A stretch of DNA of 64,000 nucleotides from JAWKMZ01 sp041391965 (GCA_041391965.1 JAWKMZ010000004.1:62001-126000), one strand, 5' to 3'. Counted from the first letter of the stretch, positions 42,639 through 52,598 are shown. Notes: generated by a model from the letters alone, not told the origin. Program-made: numbers and translations.

Positions 42639-43619
42639 ATGGACTACGCAAAAAACATCTTAGAAACCATTGGTAACACACCCTTGGTAAAACTCAATAA
42701 ACTGACAGCCGATTTACCTTGTTTGGTATTGGCAAAATACGAAACCTTTAATCCTGGTAATTCTGTAAAAGACCGTATGGCATTGACTATGATAGAAGAT
42801 GCTGAAGCTGATGGACGTCTCAAACCAGGAGGTACCATTATAGAAGGCACTTCAGGAAATACAGGAATGGGTTTAGCCTTGGCTGCTATTGTTAAAGGGT
42901 ATAAATGTATTTTTGTAATTAGCGATAAGCAATCCAAAGAAAAAATGGACATTCTTCGCGCTGTTGGTGCAGAAGTAGTTGTGTGTCCTACAGATGTAGA
43001 ACCAACAGATCCACGCTCTTATTATTCTGTTTCCAAACGGTTAGCTCAAGAAACACCAAATTCATGGTATGTTAATCAATATGACAATCCAAGCAATGCC
43101 AAAGCGCATTACCAAAGTACAGGACCTGAAATTTGGAAACAAACCGACGGAAAAGTGACTCATTTTGTAGTAGGTGTTGGCACAGGTGGTACCATTTCGG
43201 GTGTTGGAAAATTTCTAAAAGAGCAAAACCCAAACATTAAAATTTGGGGAATTGATACTTATGGAAGTGTGTTTAAAAAATACCACGAAACTGGTATTTT
43301 TGATGAAAACGAAATCTATCCTTATGTGACCGAAGGTATTGGCGAAGATATATTGCCAGAAAATGTAGACTTTAGCATCATTGATGGTTTTACCAAAGTA
43401 ACCGATAAGGATGCAGCGGTTTACACACAATTATTGGCAAAAGAAGAAGGTATGTTTTTGGGCAACTCTGCAGGTGCTGCTATAAAAGGCTTGTTGCAAC
43501 TCAAAGAACACTTTACAAAAGACGATGTGGTAGTAGTCTTGTTTCACGACCATGGGAGCCGTTATGTAGGCAAGATGTTCAATAATGAGTGGATGAAAAA
43601 AATGGGCTATTTAGATTGA
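42639..43619 (+). CDS. cysM: Cysteine synthase family PLP enzyme
   Basis: 326 residues, full length. NPGNSVKDRMAL contains the PLP lysine (K44), EGTSGNTGMGLA is the phosphate/substrate loop, and GTGGTISGVGKFL binds the PLP phosphate. The enzyme makes cysteine from O-acetylserine and sulfide or a related reaction; members with the HDHGSRYVGKMF ending belong to the CysM/cystathionine-beta-synthase-like group, so the precise subfamily is not certain. Confidence 0.88.
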   Translation: MDYAKNILETIGNTPLVKLNKLTADLPCLVLAKYETFNPGNSVKDRMALTMIEDAEADGRLKPGGTIIEGTSGNTGMGLALAAIVKGYKCIFVISDKQSKEKMDILRAVGAEVVVCPTDVEPTDPRSYYSVSKRLAQETPNSWYVNQYDNPSNAKAHYQSTGPEIWKQTDGKVTHFVVGVGTGGTISGVGKFLKEQNPNIKIWGIDTYGSVFKKYHETGIFDENEIYPYVTEGIGEDILPENVDFSIIDGFTKVTDKDAAVYTQLLAKEEGMFLGNSAGAAIKGLLQLKEHFTKDDVVVVLFHDHGSRYVGKMFNNEWMKKMGYLD

Positions 43620-43644
43620 GGTTTAGCAACTAACATTGTCAGAG

Positions 43645-44034
43645 TTACCCTTCGTATTTATGAAATTCTGTGATTGTCAAGTAGTAACCATCCATATCTC
43701 TGACTGAAAATTCCATTTTTGTTGAGTTTGGATTTAGGTGGATTTCTTCTTCTACAGGATAATTTAATTTCTCCAAATTTTGCCTAATCATATTCATAGC
43801 GTCAGTTCTGAAATAGAGGATTAATCCATTTCCAGGCATACTATTTTGGTTTTTCATAGTAGGATGCTCGTGTTCTCCCCATTTATGAAGACAGATTACA
43901 ATGTCATCATGCGCTGTTACTAACACAGCAAATTCGTTTCCTCCGTGAGTTCTCCTAAATCCAAATACCTGTTCGTACCATTTAGAACTAATAGTTACAT
44001 CTTTTACAGCTATGATTGGATCCGCTTTTGTCAT
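43645..44034 (-). CDS. VOC (glyoxalase/bleomycin resistance) superfamily protein
   Basis: 129 residues. The fold is indicated by IIAVKDVTISSKWYEQVFGF, then a second half ending FSVRDMDGYYLTITEF, the usual paired beta-alpha-beta modules of metal-dependent VOC enzymes. The specific reaction is unknown. It is read against its neighbours; 226 bp upstream contain no gene. Confidence 0.82.
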   Translation of the reverse strand: MTKADPIIAVKDVTISSKWYEQVFGFRRTHGGNEFAVLVTAHDDIVICLHKWGEHEHPTMKNQNSMPGNGLILYFRTDAMNMIRQNLEKLNYPVEEEIHLNPNSTKMEFSVRDMDGYYLTITEFHKYEG

Positions 44035-44260
44035 TGTTTGTGTATTGTATTTTTGTTGATTATGTCTTTTTTGAATTTTTATATAAACCTACAATATATT
44101 CTTTAAAAAAATATAAATAGCTTTTATATCATAAAGTAAAAACACGGTGATGGGTTATTAAAGGAGGTTTAAAAAAAATGTATAATTTTGATAATCAATA
44201 AAATAACAATTTTATTAACGACTTAAATTAGCAATCTCTTTTTTTACTACATTTAAGTCT

Positions 44261-45556
44261 ATGCAAGAAGATTTTCTACATTATATCTGGAAATACAAAA
44301 AGTTAAACGCATCACAACTAAAAACAACAACTGATGAAGCCTTAACCCTTGTAAACGTTGGTCAGCATAACCAAAATGCTGGTCCTGACTTTTTTAATGC
44401 GCAGCTCAAAATAGGTAAGCAACTTTGGGCAGGTAATGTAGAAGTGCACATAAAATCGAGTGATTGGTATCTTCATAACCATGAAACGGATAGCGCGTAT
44501 GATAATGTTATTTTGCACGTGGTATATGAGCATGATACAGATATTTTCAGAAAAGACAATACTACAATTCCAACGTTACAACTCAAAAATTATATCAATA
44601 AAGACCTTCTTAATAGCTATTACAACTTGTTTTCTAATCGACATCAATGGATTAATTGCGAAAATGAATTTCCGTCAATTAAAGCGTTTACCCTCAATAA
44701 TTGGTTGGAAAGCCTTTATATAGAGCGCTTAGAGCGCAAAACCAAAACCATTGAAACTTTGCTTCAAACATCCAAAAACAATTGGGAAGCGGTTTTGTTT
44801 AAATTGTTGGCAAAAAACTTTGGGCTCAAAGTCAATGGTGATGCTTTTTGGAGTCTTGCCAATTCCTTTGACTTTACAATTATTCGCAAATTGCAATCCA
44901 ATCCGTTACAATTAGAAGCACTTTTGTTTGGGCAAGCCGACTTGTTAAGCGCTGATGTTGAAGATACTTATGTTGTGCAGTTAACCAAAGAGTATCAGTT
45001 TATAAAGCAAAAGTTCAATCTTCAGAACGAACATATAGTGCCAATGTCCTTTTTTAGACTCAGACCTCCAAATTTTCCAACCATTAGGCTATCACAATTG
45101 GCAATGCTTTACCACCACCAACCTAATTTGTTTTCAAAAATGATAACAGCCAATACTATTGAAGAATTGTATTTACTTTTTGACAGTAACACATCGACGT
45201 ATTGGAACACACATTACACCTTTGGTAAAGTATCAAAAACATCAAATAAAACATTGACAAAATCCTTTATCGATTTGTTGCTGATTAATACCATTTTGCC
45301 ACTCAAATTTTGTTATTTAAAATCTCAAGGTAAAATGGAATCTGAAGTTATTTTAAACATTGCACAACACATCACTTCAGAAAAAAACAGCATTGTCAAT
45401 ACGTTCAATAGTTTAAAACAGGTGTCAAAATCGGCATTACAATCGCAAGCACTTTTACAGCTCAAAACAGAATATTGTGATAAAAATAGGTGTTTGCACT
45501 GTGCTATTGGTAATACGCTTATTACTAACCAACAAATAACACATGACAAATTGTAA
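44261..45556 (+). CDS. DUF2851 family protein
   Basis: 431 residues. The start MQEDFLHYIWKYKKL, the block NAGPDFFNAQLKIGKQLWAGNVEVHIKSSDW and the C-terminal CDKNRCLHCAIGN match the DUF2851 family common in Bacteroidota. Its function is not known. The C-terminal cysteines (CxxxxCxxC) could bind a metal. Confidence 0.85.
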   Translation: MQEDFLHYIWKYKKLNASQLKTTTDEALTLVNVGQHNQNAGPDFFNAQLKIGKQLWAGNVEVHIKSSDWYLHNHETDSAYDNVILHVVYEHDTDIFRKDNTTIPTLQLKNYINKDLLNSYYNLFSNRHQWINCENEFPSIKAFTLNNWLESLYIERLERKTKTIETLLQTSKNNWEAVLFKLLAKNFGLKVNGDAFWSLANSFDFTIIRKLQSNPLQLEALLFGQADLLSADVEDTYVVQLTKEYQFIKQKFNLQNEHIVPMSFFRLRPPNFPTIRLSQLAMLYHHQPNLFSKMITANTIEELYLLFDSNTSTYWNTHYTFGKVSKTSNKTLTKSFIDLLLINTILPLKFCYLKSQGKMESEVILNIAQHITSEKNSIVNTFNSLKQVSKSALQSQALLQLKTEYCDKNRCLHCAIGNTLITNQQITHDKL

Positions 45557-45582
45557 CTCTAAAATAATCCTTACATTGCAGC

Positions 45583-45810
45583 ATGAACCTATTTTATAAG
45601 GCCTTACTTTATTTTCAAAAACGTGGTTATTACGTGTGTCAGCGTATTGCAGACCGTTTGGGCATTAGAGCCAAAGTAGTGCGGACCTCGTTTATGTACC
45701 TCACGTTTGTGACTTTAGGATTTGGTTTTGCATTGTATTTGTTCATCGCATTTTGGATGCGAATTAAGGATTTAGTCTATACAAAACGTTCTTCAGTATT
45801 TGACTTATAG
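45583..45810 (+). CDS. PspC-domain membrane protein
   Basis: 75 residues. QKRGYYVCQRIADRLGI followed by VVRTSFMYLTFVTLGFGFALYLFIAFWM is a PspC-type helix plus membrane segment. PspC proteins sense or support membrane integrity. It lies 26 bp after the DUF2851 gene and 3 bp before the channel gene, so the three probably share a transcript. Confidence 0.8.
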   Translation: MNLFYKALLYFQKRGYYVCQRIADRLGIRAKVVRTSFMYLTFVTLGFGFALYLFIAFWMRIKDLVYTKRSSVFDL

Positions 45811-45813
45811 CCT

Positions 45814-46833
45814 ATGAACCCATTACTCAAACTCTTTAAGTCGAAAATTTATACTGCCATTGCTTTATTGCTAATGATATTGTTAATTGGCATTTTAGGT
45901 TTCAGAATTTTATCGCATTACTCTTGGGTTGATGCCTTGTATATGACCATAATAACCATTACTACTGTAGGTTTTGGTGAAGTGCAACCATTAGATGAGG
46001 TGTCTAAAATTTTTACAGTATTTTTAATTGTTACCAGTGTGATAATTTTAGGATATGCCTTGTCAATAATTACAGAATACATATTAAGCAAAAATAATTT
46101 TGAAGAATTAAAACAGAAGAAAATGCAAAAAAAGATTGATAAGTTATCAGGGCATATTGTTATTTGTGGTTATGGTCGCAATGGAAAACAAGCAGCTTCA
46201 AAACTGATAGCCTACAAAAAACCTTTTGTGGTTATTGAAAAAAACAAAGAGCTTATTGAAAAGTTTGAAAGTGAATCTATATCTTTTGTTTTGGGCAATG
46301 CTAATGAAGATGACACACTATTGCAAGCTGGAGTTGATAGAGCATCAACTTTAATTTCGGCATTGCCAAACGATGCTGATAATTTGTTTGTGGTACTTTC
46401 AGCAAGACAACTCAATTCTAAAATGAAAATTATCAGTAGAGCATCTCAAGAAACATCATATAGCAAGCTCAAAATGGCTGGTGCTAACAACGTGATTTTA
46501 CCCGATAAAATTGGAGGCGACCATATGGCATCTTTGGTGGTGGTTCCAGATTTGGTTGAATTTATTGATAACCTTTCAATTGGAGGACAATCAAATATCA
46601 ATATTGAAGAAATTTCAATAGATAAACTTTATAATACGAATGAAATTAAAACGATTAAGGACTTAGATTTACGCAATAAAACGGGTTGTACAGTTATAGG
46701 TTTTAAAAATGGACAAGGAGAATATATTGTAAACCCAGAGGCAGAATTAAAACTGGTACCTAATTCAAAAATCATTGTTTTAGGACGACCAGAACAGATA
46801 CAACAGTTAAATTCGTTATATGAAACCAAATAA
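45814..46833 (+). CDS. Potassium channel with RCK/TrkA domain
   Basis: 339 residues. Two membrane helices (about 12-32 and 65-88) flank the pore loop with selectivity filter TVGFGE (51-56), followed by an RCK Rossmann domain (HIVICGYGRNGKQAA) and a TrkA-C-like end (VIGFKNGQGEYIVNP). This is the MthK-like two-helix arrangement; the filter has GFG in place of the commoner GYG. The ligand is unknown. Confidence 0.88.
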   Translation: MNPLLKLFKSKIYTAIALLLMILLIGILGFRILSHYSWVDALYMTIITITTVGFGEVQPLDEVSKIFTVFLIVTSVIILGYALSIITEYILSKNNFEELKQKKMQKKIDKLSGHIVICGYGRNGKQAASKLIAYKKPFVVIEKNKELIEKFESESISFVLGNANEDDTLLQAGVDRASTLISALPNDADNLFVVLSARQLNSKMKIISRASQETSYSKLKMAGANNVILPDKIGGDHMASLVVVPDLVEFIDNLSIGGQSNINIEEISIDKLYNTNEIKTIKDLDLRNKTGCTVIGFKNGQGEYIVNPEAELKLVPNSKIIVLGRPEQIQQLNSLYETK

Positions 46834-46936
46834 CAACGATTGATTTTTAACAACAGATGTTTTAAAAAACCATTTTTTTTTAGCATCTTGTCGGCTTTTA
46901 ACAAAAAAAGGAACTAACTAAATACCTATCTTACTC

Positions 46937-48646
46937 ATGAAGAAGAAATTTCTTTCAATTTTCACAATTCTAATACCAGTACTGACCTTTGCTCAAGAAA
47001 CAGCTTCGGTAGGCCTTGATGAACAAATTGATGCTGCTTTTAAACCTATTTCAGATTTTTTTAGCCACATTATATTTTTCAACGTTTGGCATGATCCTGA
47101 TATTCCCTTTGTATTAGTCTTATTGGTTGGTAGTGCTGCTTTTTTTACTGTTTATTTTGGGTTTCCTAACTTTAGATACTTTGGAAAAGCAGTAGATATT
47201 GTTCGTGGTAAATATGAAGATATTGAAATGCACGGAGCACAATTACTTTACGGTGAAGATGGAATAGCACAAGGCGTAGATTTTAATAAAATAGATAATG
47301 TTGATGATCATATTGATGCACTTCCAGATGACTTAGCCATTGATGGCGATATTAAAGACACTATTAGAGACGAAAGTTCTCATGGTGAAGTGTCACACTT
47401 TCAAGCCTTGGCGACTGCAGTTTCAGGAACTGTTGGAAACGGAAATATTGCAGGTGTGGCATTAGCAATTGCATTAGGTGGTCCAGGAGCAACCTTTTGG
47501 ATGGTTATTTGTGGATTATTAGGGATGTCAACCAAATTTGTTGAATGTACCTTAGGGGTTCAATATAGAGATGTTGGCAAAGACGGAACTGTATATGGCG
47601 GTCCAATGTATTATTTAACCAAAGGTTTAAAAGAAAAAGGATTTGCAAGACTTGGAAAAATAGCAGCTGTTCTTTTTTCAATCTTTTGTATTGGAGGTTC
47701 TTTTGGTGGTGGTAATGCAGCACAATCCAATCAAGCAACTATTGTACTAAAAGATATTTTAGGATTAGAAAGTACTGCCGCTGGATTTTGGATAGGTGTT
47801 ATTATTGCAATTTTTGTAGGTATTATCATTATTGGAGGTATTAGACGTATTGCTTCTGTAACAGAAAAAATTGTGCCTTTTATGGCCTTGTTCTACATTC
47901 TTGCTTGTGTGTACATATTATTCAGCCACTTTAGTTTATTAGATGATGCTTTTGGACTTATTTTTTCTGAAGCATTTAACCCAAGAGCCATTGGAGTTGG
48001 TGGTTTTATAGGTGTTCTTTTAGTAGGATTTAAAAGAGCCGCTTTTTCAAATGAAGCAGGAGCAGGTTCAGCTTCTATTGCTCACTCTGCAGTACGTACA
48101 AAATATTCAGCCTCTGAAGGTTTAGTTGCATTATTAGAACCATTTATTGACACCGTTGTTATTTGTACAATGACTGCTTTGGTAATTGTGATTTTTAATA
48201 TGGGAGGCGCTTTTCAATATGGAGGTGACGGATTAGGAGCAGTAATAATTGATGGCGTTTCTTACGAAGGTGCAGGAATTACACAACAAGCTTTTAACAG
48301 CTTTATACCATATTCTCATTTGTTTTTAACAGTTGCGGTGGTACTATTTGCTGTTTCTACAATGATTTCATGGTCTTATTACGGATTACAATCATGGAAA
48401 TACCTATTTGGTAGAGGTAAAGCGGCAGATTTAACCTATAAAGTATTATTCTTAATTTTTGTGATTATTGGAGCAGCAGCAAGTATGTCTTCTATTTGGG
48501 CGTTCTCTGATGCTATGATTTTTGCGATGGTTTTCCCAAATATGGTCGGATTGTACTTCTTGTTCCCAGTTGTTAAAAAACAATTAACACGTTACTTAGG
48601 GGCAATTAAAATGAAGAGAGAAGCCTTAAGCGACGCTAATAGTTAA
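46937..48646 (+). CDS. Alanine/glycine:cation symporter (AGCS family)
   Basis: 569 residues with about ten membrane segments. The signature GNGNIAGVALAIALGGPGATFWMVICGLLGM and FKRAAFSNEAGAGSASIAHSAV are typical. A signal-like start (MKKKFLSIFTILIPVLTFAQ) and an acidic stretch of about 60 residues (100-160, rich in D and E) between the first membrane segments and the core are additions relative to compact members. It imports alanine or glycine with sodium. Confidence 0.88.
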   Translation: MKKKFLSIFTILIPVLTFAQETASVGLDEQIDAAFKPISDFFSHIIFFNVWHDPDIPFVLVLLVGSAAFFTVYFGFPNFRYFGKAVDIVRGKYEDIEMHGAQLLYGEDGIAQGVDFNKIDNVDDHIDALPDDLAIDGDIKDTIRDESSHGEVSHFQALATAVSGTVGNGNIAGVALAIALGGPGATFWMVICGLLGMSTKFVECTLGVQYRDVGKDGTVYGGPMYYLTKGLKEKGFARLGKIAAVLFSIFCIGGSFGGGNAAQSNQATIVLKDILGLESTAAGFWIGVIIAIFVGIIIIGGIRRIASVTEKIVPFMALFYILACVYILFSHFSLLDDAFGLIFSEAFNPRAIGVGGFIGVLLVGFKRAAFSNEAGAGSASIAHSAVRTKYSASEGLVALLEPFIDTVVICTMTALVIVIFNMGGAFQYGGDGLGAVIIDGVSYEGAGITQQAFNSFIPYSHLFLTVAVVLFAVSTMISWSYYGLQSWKYLFGRGKAADLTYKVLFLIFVIIGAAASMSSIWAFSDAMIFAMVFPNMVGLYFLFPVVKKQLTRYLGAIKMKREALSDANS

Positions 48647-48665
48647 TCTTAATAAAACATACGAT

Positions 48666-49562
48666 ATGAAATCCCATTTCACGTTTACTAAAGGACAACG
48701 AAATGGGATTTTTTTATTGCTTCTTATCATTATTGCAGCGCAATGTGTCTACTTTTTTGTAGATTTTCCTTCAGAAGAAATCCAAGTGAATCAAAATGAA
48801 TTAGATACTTTTCAGCATGAAGTTGATTCGTTAAAATTGGTAGAAATTGAAACTAATAAACCAAAAATCTATCCATTTAATCCAAATTACATTACAGATT
48901 ACAAAGGCTATGCTTTAGGGATGTCTAATGAAGAAATTGACCGTTTATTAAATTTTAGAAAACAGAATCAATGGATCAATTCTGCCAAACAATTTCAAGA
49001 AGTTACCAAAGTGTCAGATTCGATGCTCAATGTTTTGTTACCTTATTTTAAATTTCCAGAATGGGTAACCAAAAAAGAAACCTCAAATTTCAAAGCCCAA
49101 AACCCAAATGATAAATGGGTAGATTATTCAAAAACCAATAAAACGAAAACCTTTAATCAAAAAATAGATTTAAACACAGCCACAGCCATTCAACTACAAA
49201 AGGTATATGGTGTTGGCGAAAAACTATCAGAAAGCATCATTCGGCTTAGAAATAAATTTGTTGGTGGTTTTATTGCTGATGTGCAACTTCAAGATGTTTA
49301 TGGATTATCACCTGAAGTTATGGAGCGCATTACCAACGATTTTACAGTAAAAACACCAAGAGTTATTCAAAAAATCAATCTAAATACAGCCACTACAGAG
49401 CAATTGGTCACCATTCAGCATATTGATTATCAACTTGCACATGACATCATTGAGCAACGTACACTTCGCGACGGATTCCAATCTTTAGACGATTTAACAA
49501 AAGTTAAAAACTTTCCTGTCCAAAAAATTGAGATAATTAAGCTATATTTGACCCTCAATTAA
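48666..49562 (+). CDS. ComEA-like helix-hairpin-helix protein
   Basis: 298 residues. One membrane anchor near the N-terminus (about 13-32) and two helix-hairpin-helix DNA-binding modules, IDLNTATAIQLQKVYGVGEKLS and INLNTATTEQLVTIQHIDYQ, with a third weaker one before them. It resembles the DNA receptor of natural transformation, but many flavobacteria carry such a protein without proven competence. Confidence 0.82.
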   Translation: MKSHFTFTKGQRNGIFLLLLIIIAAQCVYFFVDFPSEEIQVNQNELDTFQHEVDSLKLVEIETNKPKIYPFNPNYITDYKGYALGMSNEEIDRLLNFRKQNQWINSAKQFQEVTKVSDSMLNVLLPYFKFPEWVTKKETSNFKAQNPNDKWVDYSKTNKTKTFNQKIDLNTATAIQLQKVYGVGEKLSESIIRLRNKFVGGFIADVQLQDVYGLSPEVMERITNDFTVKTPRVIQKINLNTATTEQLVTIQHIDYQLAHDIIEQRTLRDGFQSLDDLTKVKNFPVQKIEIIKLYLTLN

Positions 49563-49579
49563 CAAGAAAAAAATAGCTT

Positions 49580-50746
49580 ATGAACCGTATGTACTTCACA
49601 GAAGAACATCAACTTTTTAGACAAAGTTTACAAGATTTTTTAAAGAAAGAAGTCGTTCCTCATATTGATAAATGGGAAAAAACAGGTACAATTGAACGCT
49701 TTATCTGGAAAAAATTTGGAGACATGGGCTTTTTTGGTTTAGCCTATCCTGAGCAATATGGAGGTTTGAACCTCGATTTGTTTTACACCGTTATTTTTCT
49801 TGAAGAATTACAAAAAATAAATTCTGGAGGTTTTGCCGCTGCTATGTGGGCACACGCTTATCTTGCTATGACACATGTTAACAAAGAAGGCAACCATGCA
49901 ATTAAAGAAAAATATTTGACACCAAGTATTTCAGGTGATAAAATAGGCTGTTTATGTATTACTGAACCTTTTGGAGGAAGTGATGTTGCAGGTATGCGCA
50001 CCACTGCTGAAAAAAAAGGAGACACCTATGTATTGAATGGCTCAAAAACCTTTATTACCAACGGAATTTATAGTGATTATTTAGTAGTGGCTGCCAAAAC
50101 CAATCCAGATGCTGGACACCATGGGATGAGTATCTTTATTATGGATAGAACTACGCCAGGAATTTCTGCTACAAAACTTGATAAATTAGGTTGGAGAGCT
50201 TCAGATACAGGAGAAATTGCATTTGATAATGTCACCATTCCTGCTTCTAATTTGATGGGCGAAGAAGGCAAAGGTTTTCCATACATCATGCAACATTTTG
50301 CTTTAGAGCGCTTAATTATGGGTATTAATGCACATGCCAGAGCAGAGTTTGCTTTAGAATATGCTACCCAATATATGTCAGAACGTATAGCTTTTGGAAA
50401 AACCATTGATAAATTTCAAGCACTACGTCATAAAGTGGCCGATTTTTATACTGAAATGGAAATCTGCAAAGAATTTAACTATTCAGTAGCTTACCGATTA
50501 AACAAAGGCGAATATGTTGTTAAAGAAGCCACCATGTCCAAATTGCAATCTACAAAAATGGCTGATGAAGTTATCAACGGTTGCCTTCAATTTTTAGGAG
50601 GTTACGGTTATATGGAAGATTATCCAATGGCACGTTTGCTTCGCGATAGCAGATTAGGGCCTATTGGTGGTGGAACATCTGAAATACTCCGTGAAATTAT
50701 CGCAAAAATGGTGATAGATAAAAAAGATTATAAGCCAGCTACTTAA
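49580..50746 (+). CDS. Acyl-CoA dehydrogenase
   Basis: 388 residues, full length. CLCITEPFGGSDVAGM and FALERLIMGINAHARAEFALEYA are the FAD/substrate motifs, and LQFLGGYGYMEDYPMARLLRDSRLGPIGGGTSEIL is the C-terminal signature; the catalytic base of the family is a glutamate that fits GGGTSEIL here. It takes two hydrogens from an acyl-CoA in fatty or branched-chain acid breakdown. 17 bp separate it from the ComEA-like gene. Confidence 0.9.
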   Translation: MNRMYFTEEHQLFRQSLQDFLKKEVVPHIDKWEKTGTIERFIWKKFGDMGFFGLAYPEQYGGLNLDLFYTVIFLEELQKINSGGFAAAMWAHAYLAMTHVNKEGNHAIKEKYLTPSISGDKIGCLCITEPFGGSDVAGMRTTAEKKGDTYVLNGSKTFITNGIYSDYLVVAAKTNPDAGHHGMSIFIMDRTTPGISATKLDKLGWRASDTGEIAFDNVTIPASNLMGEEGKGFPYIMQHFALERLIMGINAHARAEFALEYATQYMSERIAFGKTIDKFQALRHKVADFYTEMEICKEFNYSVAYRLNKGEYVVKEATMSKLQSTKMADEVINGCLQFLGGYGYMEDYPMARLLRDSRLGPIGGGTSEILREIIAKMVIDKKDYKPAT

Positions 50747-50764
50747 AAAAACACCATTCAGAAA

Positions 50765-52189
50765 ATGAAAGTTTTGACCATTAAATATATTTTTAGCTTC
50801 GTTTTTAGCTTTTGTTTTCTATCTGTTTTTTCGCAGAAAGAACTTAAAAACAAAATTGTCGATTTTGGAACCTTACTTCCAATAGAAAGTGCAAGTATTT
50901 ATATTCAAAACACAACGGTCGGTACAGTTAGTAATGCTGACGGAAAGTTTGTGTTAGTAGTTCCTGAAACTTTTAAAAAAGATACCCTGATTATCTCGTC
51001 CATTGGCTACAAAAGTTTTAAAATACCTGTTGATGAATTTGATAACTCTGAAGAAATCTATTTGGAAGAAGATATTGCCTCCTTAGATGAAGTAGTACTT
51101 GTTGCCGAAAACAGACCAGAAACTGGAAATGATATTGTGTTGCGAGCCATCGAGCGTTTGCCACGGAATATGCCAGATTCTGCCTATATTGAAAAAGGGT
51201 TTTTAAGACACAAAGAACGCAACAAAAAAGAATTCAAATGGTTGATAGAAAGCGCCATCACTCTTTATGATTCCAGTTATCAATCTAATTCAGGCGAAAA
51301 TTTAAAAATCAATGTTGATCAAGTTCGTAAAAGTTATGACTTACGTGATGTAGATAGCCTCTTGACCTATACAGCCTATCTACAACAAAAAACAAATAAG
51401 AAAAATCTTAGAGCAAAAAATCTTGACAGAGACACCATTCAAACGGCTTCGTTGGTCAAAGCCATCAAATGGAATGACAATCGTGTAAACGGTTTAGAAA
51501 ATTTGTTTAGAGGAAAACTTAATTTATTGAGGAATTCAGCAAATGCCCAAGCTTTATTTGGCGAACATATTTTAGACGCACATCAATTTGATTTAGATAC
51601 CATTTTGGTGGATAATGGCAGGAAAATTTATAAAATCAGAATTTCTGGCAGTACAGATTTTGTCAACTTAGAAACCAAAGGGATTTATAATGATGGTTAT
51701 ACTGCAAAAGGCTGGCTCTACATTTATTATGATAATTATGCTATCAAAAAAATTGAATATGAATTAGTAGCAGCTTCTGAAGCTCAAAAAAATAGAAGTA
51801 AAGCCCTTTTTGATACACAAGTCAACCATAAATTAGTAATGACCTATATGGAATATAAAGACAAAATGTATCCAAAATACATCTATTACGAAACGCCAAA
51901 ATTGGTTAATGTAGGTTATAAACCTATTAAACCAGGTGATGTGGACACATCAACAAACCATAAAGATGAACGTTATTACTACACAGTTCAAGAAGTATTG
52001 TTTACCGAAATTATTCTCGACCCTAAAAAAGTGCATGAAGAACTCAACAAACCTTGGGATTCTGACATTTTTTCAATCAAGCCATATAATAAAGACTTCT
52101 GGAAAAACTATAACACACTTTTAGAAAGTGATGAAGATGAACAATTGATTCAAGATTTAACAAAACGCTCGTCCTTATATAAGGATTAA
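50765..52189 (+). CDS. CarboxypepD_reg-like domain protein, secreted
   Basis: 474 residues. Signal peptide (about 1-23, SVFSQ) and an Ig-like CarboxypepD_reg-like domain with PIESASIYIQNTTVGTVSNADGKFVL and ISSIGYKSFKIPVDEF, followed by a 370-residue region without a named family. In Bacteroidota such proteins are envelope proteins that often accompany barrel proteins. 97 bp separate it from rpsU. Confidence 0.75.
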   Translation: MKVLTIKYIFSFVFSFCFLSVFSQKELKNKIVDFGTLLPIESASIYIQNTTVGTVSNADGKFVLVVPETFKKDTLIISSIGYKSFKIPVDEFDNSEEIYLEEDIASLDEVVLVAENRPETGNDIVLRAIERLPRNMPDSAYIEKGFLRHKERNKKEFKWLIESAITLYDSSYQSNSGENLKINVDQVRKSYDLRDVDSLLTYTAYLQQKTNKKNLRAKNLDRDTIQTASLVKAIKWNDNRVNGLENLFRGKLNLLRNSANAQALFGEHILDAHQFDLDTILVDNGRKIYKIRISGSTDFVNLETKGIYNDGYTAKGWLYIYYDNYAIKKIEYELVAASEAQKNRSKALFDTQVNHKLVMTYMEYKDKMYPKYIYYETPKLVNVGYKPIKPGDVDTSTNHKDERYYYTVQEVLFTEIILDPKKVHEELNKPWDSDIFSIKPYNKDFWKNYNTLLESDEDEQLIQDLTKRSSLYKD

Positions 52190-52241
52190 ATCAAAAGCAA
52201 AATAATTTTTAATTTTTAATTGTACATTATGAATTACTTTA

Positions 52242-52249
52242 TATATTTG
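52242..52249 (+). promoter_or_regulatory. rpsU promoter
   Basis: TATATTTG at -7 with TTG 19 bases upstream (52220-52222), a complete match to the TTG-N19-TAnnTTTG form. Confidence 0.85.
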
Positions 52250-52270
52250 CAGCCTGAAATTCTAAAAGAG

Positions 52271-52276
52271 AGGAGG
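52271..52276 (+). promoter_or_regulatory. Strong Shine-Dalgarno of rpsU
   Basis: AGGAGG followed by T stands 10 bases before the ATG. Most genes in this window show no such site. In flavobacterial ribosomes the anti-Shine-Dalgarno is hidden by bS21, bS18 and bS6, and rpsU is an exception that keeps a strong site, suggesting autoregulation by S21 level. Confidence 0.9.
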
Positions 52277-52286
52277 TTAAGATACT

Positions 52287-52481
52287 ATGTTAATAATACC
52301 AATTAAAGAAGGAGAAAATATAGATAGAGCGCTAAAACGTTTTAAACGTAAGTTTGATAAAACTGGTGCAAAGCGTCAATTGCAAGCACGTAAGCAGTTT
52401 ACAAAACCTTCAGTAGAACGTAGAGCTCAAATTCAAAAAGCACAATACATTCAACATTTAAGAGATCAAGAAAATATATAA
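52287..52481 (+). CDS. rpsU: 30S ribosomal protein S21 (bS21)
   Basis: 64 residues: MLIIPIKEGENIDRALKRF and the basic end AQYIQHLRDQENI are typical S21. It is preceded by a full promoter and an unusually strong Shine-Dalgarno and followed by a hairpin terminator, so it is a monocistronic, probably self-controlled gene. Confidence 0.97.
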   Translation: MLIIPIKEGENIDRALKRFKRKFDKTGAKRQLQARKQFTKPSVERRAQIQKAQYIQHLRDQENI

Positions 52482-52502
52482 TTTTTTGATAGATATAAAA
52501 TT

Positions 52503-52530
52503 AAATTCCTGCATTAGCGGGAATTTTTTT
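52503..52530 (+). terminator. Rho-independent terminator of rpsU
   Basis: Arms aaattcc and ggaattt-type (aattcctgc/gcgggaatt) with a short loop and a T-run after the stem. Confidence 0.8.
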
Positions 52531-52598
52531 TACCAAATATTTAAGAAGCATCTATTTTTAAAGTTTTATATTTATTGAATAATTAAGGACTTTAATTT

